From Dehalococcoidia bacterium UBA3254 (GTDB lineage: Bacteria > Chloroflexota > Dehalococcoidia > Dehalococcoidales > UBA3254), in NCBI GenBank assembly GCA_002362735.1, contig DEUU01000383.1:1-16733 (forward strand): a stretch of 16,733 bases of DNA, in the 5' to 3' direction. Every line of letters begins with the position of its first letter. Positions within the stretch are counted from its first letter, which is position 1. Shown piece by piece: positions 1 to 7,145 of this stretch. The notes below the pieces were generated by a model that saw nothing but the letters and a program-made list of their open reading frames with translations, was not told the DNA's origin and ran no database searches. A program made the position numbers and the translations under genes.

Positions 1-1757
1 TACCCATAATAAACGTAAATGACAGTAGTAGATGGAGATGCTGGTATCTGGTCTGTCTTAACCCAAACAGTAGCAACCTGATTCGGCGTAGTACCTGTTA
101 TACTTTCTATCCAGTATGGGATAACAGACACGCCGTCGGAAAGAGTAAATCTCAAATCCGAGAAATCACTCTTGCAGTGTCCGCCCAAATGGACGTCCGA
201 CCCAGCCGAGCCAGAGTTCTCGCCTATGAATATTTTAATAGGTATATCTTGCAGGCCACCATCAATGGAACCATTTAAAGTAATACTTTTTCGATAAGTA
301 TAATGATTATCGTACCAGCCAGTATAATTAAATGCTTTAGAGCGAAAAATCTTACCAAGATCAGATGGTTCAGCAGGATAAGAATTACCAGCCAGTAAGG
401 TATTTCCGGATACAGACCCATTTTGGTTAAGAACTGCCCAATCCCAGGCGCAATAGGATATTCCAAGCGAATTAAATATCCTCAGACAGTTACGTATAAA
501 ATCTAACGAAGAACCATTTAGCGTTTCGGTAGGTTGAGTGGCGCATCCAACTTCACCTGCGAGAATAGGGTAGCTGGAGGAAAAACTCACCAGTCCTGTA
601 TTGGTTAAATACTCAAGGCACTTGTCATACATTCCACCAGTATTGCGAGATAGGCCGTTCATGCTGAGGAGGCAATCGGCCATGTATAAATGATCGCTAT
701 AGATTAAATTGCCTGATGTATCTGTCAAGGTGTAAACCGGAGGCATCCATTGATACATCACTAAACCGGAGCCATTACCTGAGAAATCCCAATAAGAACC
801 GAAATTCCATTGTATAATGACAGGCTGAGTCGCACGGGCAGTGCGAATAGCATTGATCGCCAACTGAGCCATTGTAAAGTATTCTGATAATTCAGCCCGA
901 TAATTCAGAGTATAGACACCTGAACCTCCAGGATATGTATAGGCATTTAAGAGAGTTATCTGATTAGCGCTGTCAACTGTCCTTACAACATAATACTTAT
1001 TATCGCCATTAAGTTTAATTTGGCTTCCAACCATCGCTGTTGTCCAGTTGGTCCCTGAGCCAGTAACGGTAACACTCCCATTTGTAAAAATAGCGGTTCC
1101 GTCGGTATAAGCTATATTATCTCCGTGTGGCTCATTTTTGAGTTCAAAGATTACATTATTGTAGTTTTTCAAGGTATCGGCGATACCAGCCCACATTGAT
1201 ACGAAAGCCGCCCTGTCAAATTCCTTCGGAGCATTCTCATCATATGGATAATACGGCAGAGCAGCAGATAATCTAGTGTAGGCAAATATCTCTACCACTA
1301 CGTATATCCCATGACCGGCGCAACGGGAAATCATATCTTTAAAATCAGTTATGAAACTGCCAGGATCATTTACCCATTGTTTACATGATGTATGAAAGCG
1401 AATACAATTAATACCCCAAAGGTTCATCTGGTCAAGATTATCCTCCAAAGGCACCGAACGATAGCCTTTACCCCGGCTTTCAAGATATGTTTCGCCGTTT
1501 GCAGACCACCAACCTCCGTCTTCAATCATGTAAAGCGGATAATTGACCCCTTCCAATATCACCTGATTGCCATTTGCATCTAATATTTGATTACCTGAAC
1601 AATGCAAAGCCGTGGTTGCAGCCGCGCTTATATCAATCATTCGCAAGAATGGAGGAAATATCAAAACAATGAAAATGAAAATCAATAGTAGATAATATGG
1701 AGATTTTCGTACTGGGATAAATCGTGAGATAGTTCTCTTTAACCAATGCCTTTTCAT
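1..1757 (-). CDS. Secreted GH5-family glycoside hydrolase with DUF2341 domain (3' end outside window)
   Basis: One frame stays open from the ATG at 1757 to the left edge (585 codons seen), so the C-terminus is missing. GAGG lies 6 nt upstream of the ATG. Residues 20-38 form a basic-flanked hydrophobic segment followed by SAAA, a signal peptide or membrane anchor, so the enzyme should act outside the cell. Residues 50-470 fit the GH5 (clan A) TIM barrel: IRFH at 119-122, the acid/base in KNEP (E209), DHLY with H356, and the nucleophile in AGEVG (E402). Residues about 214-285 are a beta-rich insert. Residues 486-585 match DUF2341 (YRKSITL, CKSDFSDLRF, PYWIES, YVYYG), a module common in large secreted proteins. 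The substrate is probably a beta-glucan or beta-mannan; the subfamily cannot be assigned by eye. Confidence 0.87.
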   Translation of the reverse strand, partial: MKRHWLKRTISRFIPVRKSPYYLLLIFIFIVLIFPPFLRMIDISAAATTALHCSGNQILDANGNQVILEGVNYPLYMIEDGGWWSANGETYLESRGKGYRSVPLEDNLDQMNLWGINCIRFHTSCKQWVNDPGSFITDFKDMISRCAGHGIYVVVEIFAYTRLSAALPYYPYDENAPKEFDRAAFVSMWAGIADTLKNYNNVIFELKNEPHGDNIAYTDGTAIFTNGSVTVTGSGTNWTTAMVGSQIKLNGDNKYYVVRTVDSANQITLLNAYTYPGGSGVYTLNYRAELSEYFTMAQLAINAIRTARATQPVIIQWNFGSYWDFSGNGSGLVMYQWMPPVYTLTDTSGNLIYSDHLYMADCLLSMNGLSRNTGGMYDKCLEYLTNTGLVSFSSSYPILAGEVGCATQPTETLNGSSLDFIRNCLRIFNSLGISYCAWDWAVLNQNGSVSGNTLLAGNSYPAEPSDLGKIFRSKAFNYTGWYDNHYTYRKSITLNGSIDGGLQDIPIKIFIGENSGSAGSDVHLGGHCKSDFSDLRFTLSDGVSVIPYWIESITGTTPNQVATVWVKTDQIPASPSTTVIYVYYG

Positions 1758-1843
1758 ATTGAACCTCAAATATTGTTTGTCTCGAGTCTAAATTGGATGA
1801 AGAGTAAAGTATACAATTCAAAACCAAATATTCACTTTAATAA

Positions 1844-1875
1844 TAAACCCTAGTCCGTAAATAGACTAGGGTTTA
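1844..1875 (-). terminator. Hairpin downstream of tRNA-Arg, probable terminator
   Basis: A perfect 12-bp stem (1844-1855 with 1864-1875) closes an 8-nt loop. On the minus strand it lies 17 nt beyond the tRNA 3' end and is followed by a T/A-rich TTATTAAAG. The U-tract is interrupted, so termination efficiency is uncertain. It also separates the tRNA from the GH5 gene. Confidence 0.5.
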
Positions 1876-1892
1876 ATTTTAGCTTCAATAAA

Positions 1893-1969
1893 TGGTCTCC
1901 CTGGAGGGATTCGAACCCTCGACCACCTGCTTAGAAGGCAGATGCTCTATCCGGCTGAGCTACAGGGAG
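1893..1969 (-). tRNA. tRNA-Arg (anticodon TCT), CCA encoded
   Basis: The minus strand folds as a complete cloverleaf. The acceptor stem CTCCCTG/CAGGGAG is followed by discriminator A and a genomically encoded CCA. The D-arm contains TAGCTCAG, the anticodon loop is CTTCTAA (TCT, reading AGA/AGG), and the T-arm is GAGGG-TTCGAAT-CCCTC. Length is 77 nt including CCA. A promoter lies immediately upstream and a strong hairpin downstream, so it looks like a single-gene transcript. Confidence 0.96.
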
Positions 1970-1981
1970 TTACCACTTAGA

Positions 1982-2010
1982 ATTTAACATGAGACCTTGG
2001 TATAGGTCAA
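1982..2010 (-). promoter_or_regulatory. Sigma-70-type promoter for tRNA-Arg
   Basis: On the minus strand TTGACC (2010-2005, 5/6 to consensus) is 17 bp from TTAAAT (1987-1982, 4/6). The predicted start is only about 6 nt before the mature tRNA 5' end. Confidence 0.55.
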
Positions 2011-2145
2011 GCAGACAGTCCTGATTTTGATAGTTGTGCTCTTTGAGTGATTCTTGCTTGCATCCAATCAGTTTTCCAGACTGGGTACGTCTGGCAGCTT
2101 TGCCATGCTGACCTACCACCGATTTAAGTTATATTCGTTAAATGC

Positions 2146-2185
2146 AAATCGCTTCCATGACATACGTCAAAAGCGGAAGCGATTT
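2146..2185 (-). terminator. Hairpin after the SnoaL-like gene, possible terminator
   Basis: An 11-bp perfect stem (2146-2156 with 2175-2185) has a nested TGAC/GTCA stem in its loop. It begins 23 nt after the stop codon of the SnoaL-like gene. The minus-strand sequence after the stem has only short T runs. On the plus strand an ATTTTT tract follows, so direction is not certain. Confidence 0.4.
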
Positions 2186-2208
2186 AAACTATTTTTCTGG
2201 AGTATCCT

Positions 2209-2604
2209 CTAATAATTCTGTAATGCTTCTATGTTGTGGGCTGCATCCCAGTACTCAATTATTTCACCATTATTCAATCGAAATACATCAATTCCGGTAA
2301 CCGTCATTTTTTGCCGGGTCGGCATCAATCCCAAGAAACTCTCCATTTGAGTACCTGAGATAGTGTACCTCGCCATGACCTTGTCGCCTTTTACCTTAAT
2401 ATTATCAATAAACAACTTATAATCCGGAAAAGCCTCTTGAACCGAAGAAAAAAACTCCTTCAGAGAGTTTAAGCATCTTGACCGATAGCTAAAAGTCAGG
2501 TTTAATGACTTATCATTTCTTAATGAAACTTCATTGTAAATGCGGCGAATAATAGTTTCATTTTCACGCTGACTTTCAGTCACCGTCATCGTCTGACCAA
2601 TCAT
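2209..2604 (-). CDS. SnoaL-like (NTF2-fold) small protein
   Basis: 131 residues of the SnoaL/ester-cyclase-like NTF2 fold. The diagnostic C-terminal pattern is present: FPDY (59-62), GDKVMARYTISGTQ (73-86), FLGLMPTRQ (90-98), GIDVFRLNNGEIIEYWD (104-120). Family members are polyketide cyclases, small hydrolases or ligand-binding sensors, so no substrate can be named. The frame extends to a TTG at 2616, but the ATG at 2604 has GGAG 6 nt upstream, and that GGAG overlaps the TTG, so 2604 is preferred. It starts 41 nt after the sigma factor stop on the same strand and is probably co-transcribed. SnoaL-like domains are known as C-terminal regulatory parts of ECF41 sigma factors, which makes a role in controlling the neighbouring sigma factor worth considering; this is inference. 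Confidence 0.82.
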   Translation of the reverse strand: MIGQTMTVTESQRENETIIRRIYNEVSLRNDKSLNLTFSYRSRCLNSLKEFFSSVQEAFPDYKLFIDNIKVKGDKVMARYTISGTQMESFLGLMPTRQKMTVTGIDVFRLNNGEIIEYWDAAHNIEALQNY

Positions 2605-2645
2605 TGCAGTCTCCAATTTTATTAATTTTATTCTATATGAGTGGG

Positions 2646-4085
2646 CTAGAACAAGAAATCTCTTAACTTGTCCCGATTACCAGGTTCTCGAAGGATTTTT
2701 AACGCCTTTAGTTCAATCTGCCGTACACGTTCGCGAGTGATACCTAATTCCTGGCTTACTTCTTCCAGCGTTCGGCCATTTCCGTTATCCAAACCAAACC
2801 TGAGTTCAATTACCTTTCTTTCTCTCTCTGGCAGGGTATACATGACTTTCCGGATTTGCTCGCCCAGTATGGAGTCGGCGGCTTCGTCCTCCGGTCTGGG
2901 GATAGATTGGTCTTCAACGCAATCACTAAGTTGATCATCATCTTCCCCAATCGGCATCTCAAGGGAAACCGGTTCAAGCGACATAGCATCGATAAGTTGG
3001 CCAACTTCTGTAACCGTTAGGCCCATAGATTGCGATATTTCCTCATTGCTCGGCTTGCGCCCGTTTTCCTGAAACAGTCTTTGTCTCGTAGCAGACAGGC
3101 GCTTACTGGTATTTACCATATGTACTGGCAGGCGAATTGTCCGTGATCCATCTGCAATGGCCCGGCTAATCGATTGTCTGATCCACCAGGTAGCGTAAGT
3201 ACTGAACTTGAAGTTTTTCCGATGATCAAATTTCTTCATAGTCCGAATCAGGCCAATGTTCCCTTCCTGAATTAAATCAGAGAGCGATAGACCCCTGCCG
3301 ACAAATTTCTTGGCGATGCTCACCACCAGGCGAAGGTTTGCGATTATCAGATGGTCTCCAGCTTCTCTAGCTCTATCTTTTATTTGTTTATAATGGAGAG
3401 CGATCTCGGTTTCTTGATTTAACAGGGTCCTCGGGAAATTCTTAGTTTGAATCTCTCGTGAAAAATCGGCCATTGAGATTCTTGACCCTGCTCCTGGAAT
3501 TTGCTGCCAACAAATTAACAAATTGTTTAATGATAATCTGGTCAACGCCTGCTCCGCAGCCGAAGCATCAAGCCCTGATTTTTCAGCAATTCTATCGATA
3601 AGCTGTGGATCCAGGTATCCATCTATAGTTTTATGTAATATTTGAGACGTAGCTTTTTTAAGTATTGAATCCCGGGAATCGAGATTGCAAAGCTCACAGA
3701 TCTCATCGAAAACTTTGGCTGAATCATTAAAACGATTCACCACCTCCAGCAGAATATCACTTGAAAGAGGCAGACTATCTAATCTCTCGCTAAGCTCCTG
3801 CTCTACCCGTGCTAAATATTTTCCCTGCTCGATCTTGCTGCCGAGATCTTTTTCTTCAGAGGCAGTTAATTTTGGAGTTTGGCCCATTTCAGATAAATAC
3901 AGGTAAACAAGATTATCCATATCGGCGACACCGCTGGGAGAGCTATGAGATTCACTTTCCTGCCAGTTTTCTGTTAGATCGGACTCTACTGGATTTGAAT
4001 TATTGGGAAACAACTGTTTTTCGTTTACCTCTCCTTTTCTGGTCTTGAGGCCTGTTGCACCAGCAGTTTTTGTTTTCATAATCAT
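2646..4085 (-). CDS. RNA polymerase sigma-70 factor (RpoD/group 2 type)
   Basis: 479 residues. Residues 56-90 are region 1.2 (DNLVYLYLSEMGQ). A non-conserved segment fills 91-244. Residues 245-320 are region 2 (LRLVVSIAKKFVGRG, DLIQEGNIGL, FSTYATWWIRQ, RTIRLPVHM). Region 3 is about 320-400, and region 4 is 410-479, with LPERERKVIELRFGL and the GITRERVRQIE recognition helix. This is a full-length member of the sigma-70 group binding -10/-35 promoters. The N-terminal 55 residues are polar and low-complexity, with no clear acidic region 1.1. Several normally invariant positions differ: ADGSRT replaces the usual ADQART, and NTSKRL replaces the usual ETINKL. Group 2 (alternative) status is therefore likely, but primary RpoD cannot be excluded. 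GGAGGG 5 nt before the ATG at 4085 fixes the start. Confidence 0.93.
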   Translation of the reverse strand: MIMKTKTAGATGLKTRKGEVNEKQLFPNNSNPVESDLTENWQESESHSSPSGVADMDNLVYLYLSEMGQTPKLTASEEKDLGSKIEQGKYLARVEQELSERLDSLPLSSDILLEVVNRFNDSAKVFDEICELCNLDSRDSILKKATSQILHKTIDGYLDPQLIDRIAEKSGLDASAAEQALTRLSLNNLLICWQQIPGAGSRISMADFSREIQTKNFPRTLLNQETEIALHYKQIKDRAREAGDHLIIANLRLVVSIAKKFVGRGLSLSDLIQEGNIGLIRTMKKFDHRKNFKFSTYATWWIRQSISRAIADGSRTIRLPVHMVNTSKRLSATRQRLFQENGRKPSNEEISQSMGLTVTEVGQLIDAMSLEPVSLEMPIGEDDDQLSDCVEDQSIPRPEDEAADSILGEQIRKVMYTLPERERKVIELRFGLDNGNGRTLEEVSQELGITRERVRQIELKALKILREPGNRDKLRDFLF

Positions 4086-4278
4086 ATCTACCCTCCAATC
4101 CAGTACTCGTTTCTTTTCTTGCTACTTACTAGATTACCGTCATGATAGTTCGAAGGGAATCCGTAGACGTACGCAACTGATGGTAATATTATGCGTATTT
4201 AGCTGACATTTTTTCCGTAGTTTTTGAGAAGAAATCCTTAGAACACAAAAGAGATTTCTGAGGAATCACTGAGAAATG

Positions 4279-4926
4279 TTAATTTGAGGCTAAGATTCCT
4301 TTTCGAATCGCAAATTGCATGAGCTGTGCATGATTATGTAATCCAAGTTTATGCATAAGGTTGGTGCGGTGTGTTTCTACTGTGCGGGTGCTGATACTCA
4401 GTTTGTCAGCTATTTCCGCATTGTTCTTGCCCTGAGCAAGTAGAAGAAGAATTTCGCGTTCACGGGCTGTCAGGCAGCTAAATGGTTCGGCATCTGATAT
4501 CTCTGCTTTTCGTGAATAAGAATCGATTGATGTTTCAGATAACGGTGAGCTCAAATAGCGGCGTCCGGCAATTACCTCGCGAATTCCCAGGATTAATTCT
4601 TCCGGAGGCGATTCTTTCAGAACATAGGCTTTGGCTCCCGAACTCAACGCTTCTAAAACGTAGGCTTCGTTACTATGCATCGAAAGAATAATAATACCAA
4701 CACCAGGGTTCTTTTTACAAAGCCTTCGAGTGACCTCCAGACCGTTTATACCCGGCATCATCAGGTCCAATATCACAATATCCGGCTGGAGTTTGGATAC
4801 CAACTCCACAGTGTCTATCCCATCCCCTGCTTCCCCTATGATATTGAAATCTGGCTCAGCACTTAAAAGAGCTTTTAGACCTTTTCTAACGACTTCATGG
4901 TCATCTGCCAATAAGATGTTTACCAA
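4279..4926 (-). CDS. NarL/LuxR-family response regulator 1
   Basis: A two-component regulator with an N-terminal receiver and a C-terminal LuxR-type HTH. The frame is open back to a GTG at 4941 lacking a ribosome site; the TTG at 4926, with AAGG 8 nt upstream, gives a 215-residue protein aligned with its neighbour and is preferred. Numbered from the GTG: acidic pocket D13-D14, phospho-acceptor D59 (VILDLMMPG), S87, K109 (VLKES), HTH about 156-215 (LTAREREILLLLAQG, STRTVETHRTNLMHKLGL). All receiver residues needed for phosphorylation are present. It is a close paralogue of the regulator encoded just upstream (5106-5756), over the whole length. No histidine kinase is present in the window, so the partner is encoded elsewhere or several kinases share the pair. 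Confidence 0.93.
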   Translation of the reverse strand: MVNILLADDHEVVRKGLKALLSAEPDFNIIGEAGDGIDTVELVSKLQPDIVILDLMMPGINGLEVTRRLCKKNPGVGIIILSMHSNEAYVLEALSSGAKAYVLKESPPEELILGIREVIAGRRYLSSPLSETSIDSYSRKAEISDAEPFSCLTAREREILLLLAQGKNNAEIADKLSISTRTVETHRTNLMHKLGLHNHAQLMQFAIRKGILASN

Positions 4927-5028
4927 CTTCCTGACCTTCACAGATAAAATACCAGAGAGAATCTTCTAACTTTCATTTTCTCTAACTATATTATGGATAA
5001 AAAATGCAGATATTTGTCATCCGTGCAC

Positions 5029-5083
5029 CTACGTAATTGGAAAGTTTCGAGGTTCGTAGTTAAAAAGCTTTTTTCATACGTAG
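5029..5083. promoter_or_regulatory. Cluster of TACGTA-like motifs upstream of response regulator 1
   Basis: CTACGTA (5029-5035), TTCGTAG (5053-5059) and TACGTAG (5077-5083) lie in the gap between the two regulators, with CG centres 23-24 bp apart. The outer two are reverse complements of one another. They are upstream of a weak minus-strand CATAAT element near 4990-4995. This is a plausible binding cluster for the NarL-type regulators themselves, but that is inference. Confidence 0.3.
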
Positions 5084-5105
5084 TGAATTCAAGGGGAAAG
5101 CGGAA

Positions 5106-5756
5106 TCAACTCTTTCCGGGGAGAATATCGTGTTGAATGGCAAACTGGATTAGCTGGTTATGGTTATGCAGATTAAGTTTTCGCATAAGGTTCGTGCGAT
5201 GCGTCTCAACTGTCCGCGGGCTGATAAAAAGGCGAGTGGCGATTTCGGCATTGGTGCTGCCCTCTGCACTTAATTGTAAAATTTCTCTTTCTCGTGTGGT
5301 CAACTGGTCATACGGATCAACTGACTTCACTTCTGCTTTCTGAGTGTAGGCATCGATCGCCCGCTCAGTAAGAGGAGGACCAAGGTAACGCCTTCCTGAA
5401 ACAACCTCCCGAATGGCGTGTACCAATTCTTCAGGCGGAGATTCTTTAATAATATAGGCTTTGGCTCCAGAGCGGAGAGCTTCTAATACGTAAGCTTCAT
5501 TACTGTGCATGGACAGTATGACGATGCCGATCTTGAAGTCTTTTTTAGTTAACTGACGTGTTACTTCCAGCCCATTGATTCCGCTCATCATCAGATCCAA
5601 AATCAATACATCAGGCTGTAATTGCTCAACTAATCGCACTGTCTCCAGTCCATCTCCAGCTTCGGCTATAATATTAAAGTCAGGTTCAATACTGAGAAGA
5701 GCTTTAAGACCTTTTCGAACTACCTGATGGTCATCGGCTAAAATAATATTAATCAT
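5106..5756 (-). CDS. NarL/LuxR-family response regulator 2
   Basis: 216 residues, an intact receiver plus LuxR-type HTH. Visible residues: D8-D9 pocket, phospho-acceptor D54 (LILDLMMSG), S82, K104 (IIKES), HTH about 151-210 (LTTREREILQLSAEG, SPRTVETHRTNLMRKLNL). The proline that usually follows the phospho-acceptor loop (MMPG) is Ser here. It is strongly similar to the next gene downstream along its full length and is best explained by tandem duplication. The two copies differ in the HTH and in the linker, which could give different DNA targets. The ATG at 5756 has AGG about 6 nt upstream. The gap to regulator 1 is 164-179 nt and has its own candidate promoter elements, so the copies may be independently expressed. 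Confidence 0.94.
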   Translation of the reverse strand: MINIILADDHQVVRKGLKALLSIEPDFNIIAEAGDGLETVRLVEQLQPDVLILDLMMSGINGLEVTRQLTKKDFKIGIVILSMHSNEAYVLEALRSGAKAYIIKESPPEELVHAIREVVSGRRYLGPPLTERAIDAYTQKAEVKSVDPYDQLTTREREILQLSAEGSTNAEIATRLFISPRTVETHRTNLMRKLNLHNHNQLIQFAIQHDILPGKS

Positions 5757-5766
5757 TGCTTTACCT

Positions 5767-5794
5767 ATTATACCCTTTGTCCGAAATTAGTCTA
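5767..5794 (-). promoter_or_regulatory. Possible promoter for response regulator 2
   Basis: On the minus strand TAGACT (5794-5789) is 16 bp from a perfect TATAAT (5772-5767). The predicted start would leave only about 4 nt of leader before the ATG at 5756, so the transcript would be nearly leaderless and would exclude the AGG ribosome site. A further upstream promoter is an alternative. Confidence 0.35.
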
Positions 5795-5867
5795 CTAAAC
5801 AATAATAATTATACACACTTATGGCAAATACATAAAAATATTAAGGTCATTTTATCCGGTTAAGAAT

Positions 5868-5896
5868 TTGTTCAAGGCTTTACCTTGGGGTATAAT
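5868..5896 (+). promoter_or_regulatory. Promoter of asd
   Basis: TTGTTC (5868-5873) is 17 bp from a perfect TATAAT (5891-5896). The predicted start near 5903 gives a leader of about 47 nt, which includes the GGGGAG ribosome site. Confidence 0.6.
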
Positions 5897-5949
5897 ACAT
5901 TAATTAATACCCGGCATTTACAAAATTTAATTTGGGGAGTTTACTTATC

Positions 5950-7032
5950 ATGATTAGAGCGGCAATTATAGGCGCTACCGGTATCGTAGGACAGCAATTC
6001 ATCGTTGCTCTCCAAAACCATCCCTGGATAAAAGTAACTACTCTGGCTGCTTCCGAAAGGTCTGCAGGTAAAATTTATAAAGAGTCTATCACCGACCCTA
6101 AAACAGGCGCTTTCAGATGGTATTGCGATGAGCCGTGTGATCCGGAAGTAATGGAATTGCCGGTCCAAAACGCACAAGACTTAAAGACTTCAGAGATAGA
6201 CCTGTTATTCTCGGCAATAGAAGCTGACCAGGCCCAGATACTGGAGCCCAAATTTGCGGCTACCAGGCCTGTAATCAGTACGGCTTCGGCTTTCCGTTAC
6301 GAGAAAGACGTCCCGATTATAATACCCGGAGTTAACTCGACCCAGGCTCCACTTTTAAAGCAACAGAGAAAGTCTCGAGGATGGCAAGGATTTATCACTC
6401 CAAATCCTAACTGCACCACAATCGGTATGGCGATCACATTAAAACCGATCTTCGATGCATTCGGAATAAAAATGGTATTAATGACTTCTCTGCAAGCTAT
6501 GTCCGGTGCGGGACGCAACCCTGGCGTAATCGGTCTGGACATTCTGGATAACGTAATTCCATTTATTTCAGGAGAAGAGGAAAAGGTACAGCGAGAGACC
6601 CAAAAGATTCTCGGTACGTTGTCAACCGATACAATTCAACCTGCTGATTTTTTGGTGAGCTGCACCTGTACACGAGTCAATGTTCTGGAAGGCCATACTG
6701 AATCCGTTTTTGTATCCACGAAAAAGCCCTGCCAGCCGGAAGACTTTGTCAAGGTAATGCGGGAGTTTAACCCCCTGAAAAACCTCGGGCTGCCTTCTGC
6801 ACCCGAACATATGATCACGGTTAATTCAGACCCGTTCAGGCCTCAACCGCGCCTGGACCGCAATACCGAAAACGGTATGACAACGACCGTAGGCAGGATT
6901 AGAAAAGACACGGCTTTAGAAAACGGAATTAAATATATTCTGGTATCTCACAATACCAAAATGGGGGCAGCCAAAGGGGCGACGCTTACAGCGGAGCTTT
7001 TAATCAAGGAAGGATACATCACCGGGAAGTAG
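5950..7032 (+). CDS. asd: Aspartate-semialdehyde dehydrogenase, archaeal/fungal type
   Basis: 360 residues, cytoplasmic. It reduces aspartyl-4-phosphate to aspartate semialdehyde with NADPH, the branch point for lysine, threonine and methionine. The nucleotide-binding loop GATGIVG is at 8-14, the catalytic Cys155 is in NPNCTTIG, and the catalytic His249 is in RVNVLEGHT. Length and the sequence PVLEGHT-like context fit the archaeal-type subfamily rather than the E. coli type. The frame is open to a TTG at 5932, but the ATG at 5950 with GGGGAG 10 nt upstream and a standard MIRAAIIG start is preferred. It is monocistronic by appearance: its own promoter, and a separate extended -10 before the next gene. 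No other lysine or threonine genes are adjacent. Confidence 0.95.
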   Translation: MIRAAIIGATGIVGQQFIVALQNHPWIKVTTLAASERSAGKIYKESITDPKTGAFRWYCDEPCDPEVMELPVQNAQDLKTSEIDLLFSAIEADQAQILEPKFAATRPVISTASAFRYEKDVPIIIPGVNSTQAPLLKQQRKSRGWQGFITPNPNCTTIGMAITLKPIFDAFGIKMVLMTSLQAMSGAGRNPGVIGLDILDNVIPFISGEEEKVQRETQKILGTLSTDTIQPADFLVSCTCTRVNVLEGHTESVFVSTKKPCQPEDFVKVMREFNPLKNLGLPSAPEHMITVNSDPFRPQPRLDRNTENGMTTTVGRIRKDTALENGIKYILVSHNTKMGAAKGATLTAELLIKEGYITGK

Positions 7033-7094
7033 CTGATCTACCCCTGACTATCATCAAAAAGTGACGTCATAAGCTTCGCTTTTAGATAAACGCA

Positions 7095-7103
7095 TGCTAT
7101 AAT
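7095..7103 (+). promoter_or_regulatory. Extended -10 promoter for the MFS gene
   Basis: TGCTATAAT provides an extended -10 (TG at 7095-7096, TATAAT at 7098-7103). The -35 region (CTTCGC/TTCGCT near 7074-7080) is poor, as is common with extended -10 promoters. An 8-bp palindrome TGACGTCA (7062-7069) lies just upstream. Confidence 0.45.
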
Positions 7104-7145
7104 CAATGTTATTTTAACTCTTAAAGGATACTTAAAAATTATTGC

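Noticed and set aside
1633..1827. 64-codon minus-strand ORF near the GH5 start
   Set aside because: Overlaps the GH5 gene in another frame; the GH5 frame carries the signal peptide and catalytic motifs.
4230..4259. AGAAATC/GATTTCT inverted repeat downstream of response regulator 1
   Set aside because: 7-bp AT-rich stem with a 16-nt loop and no T-tract in the gene's direction; too weak to call a terminator.
5062..5073. AAAAAGCTTTTT palindrome between the regulators
   Set aside because: Has no loop, so cannot form a terminator hairpin; likely chance in AT-rich DNA.
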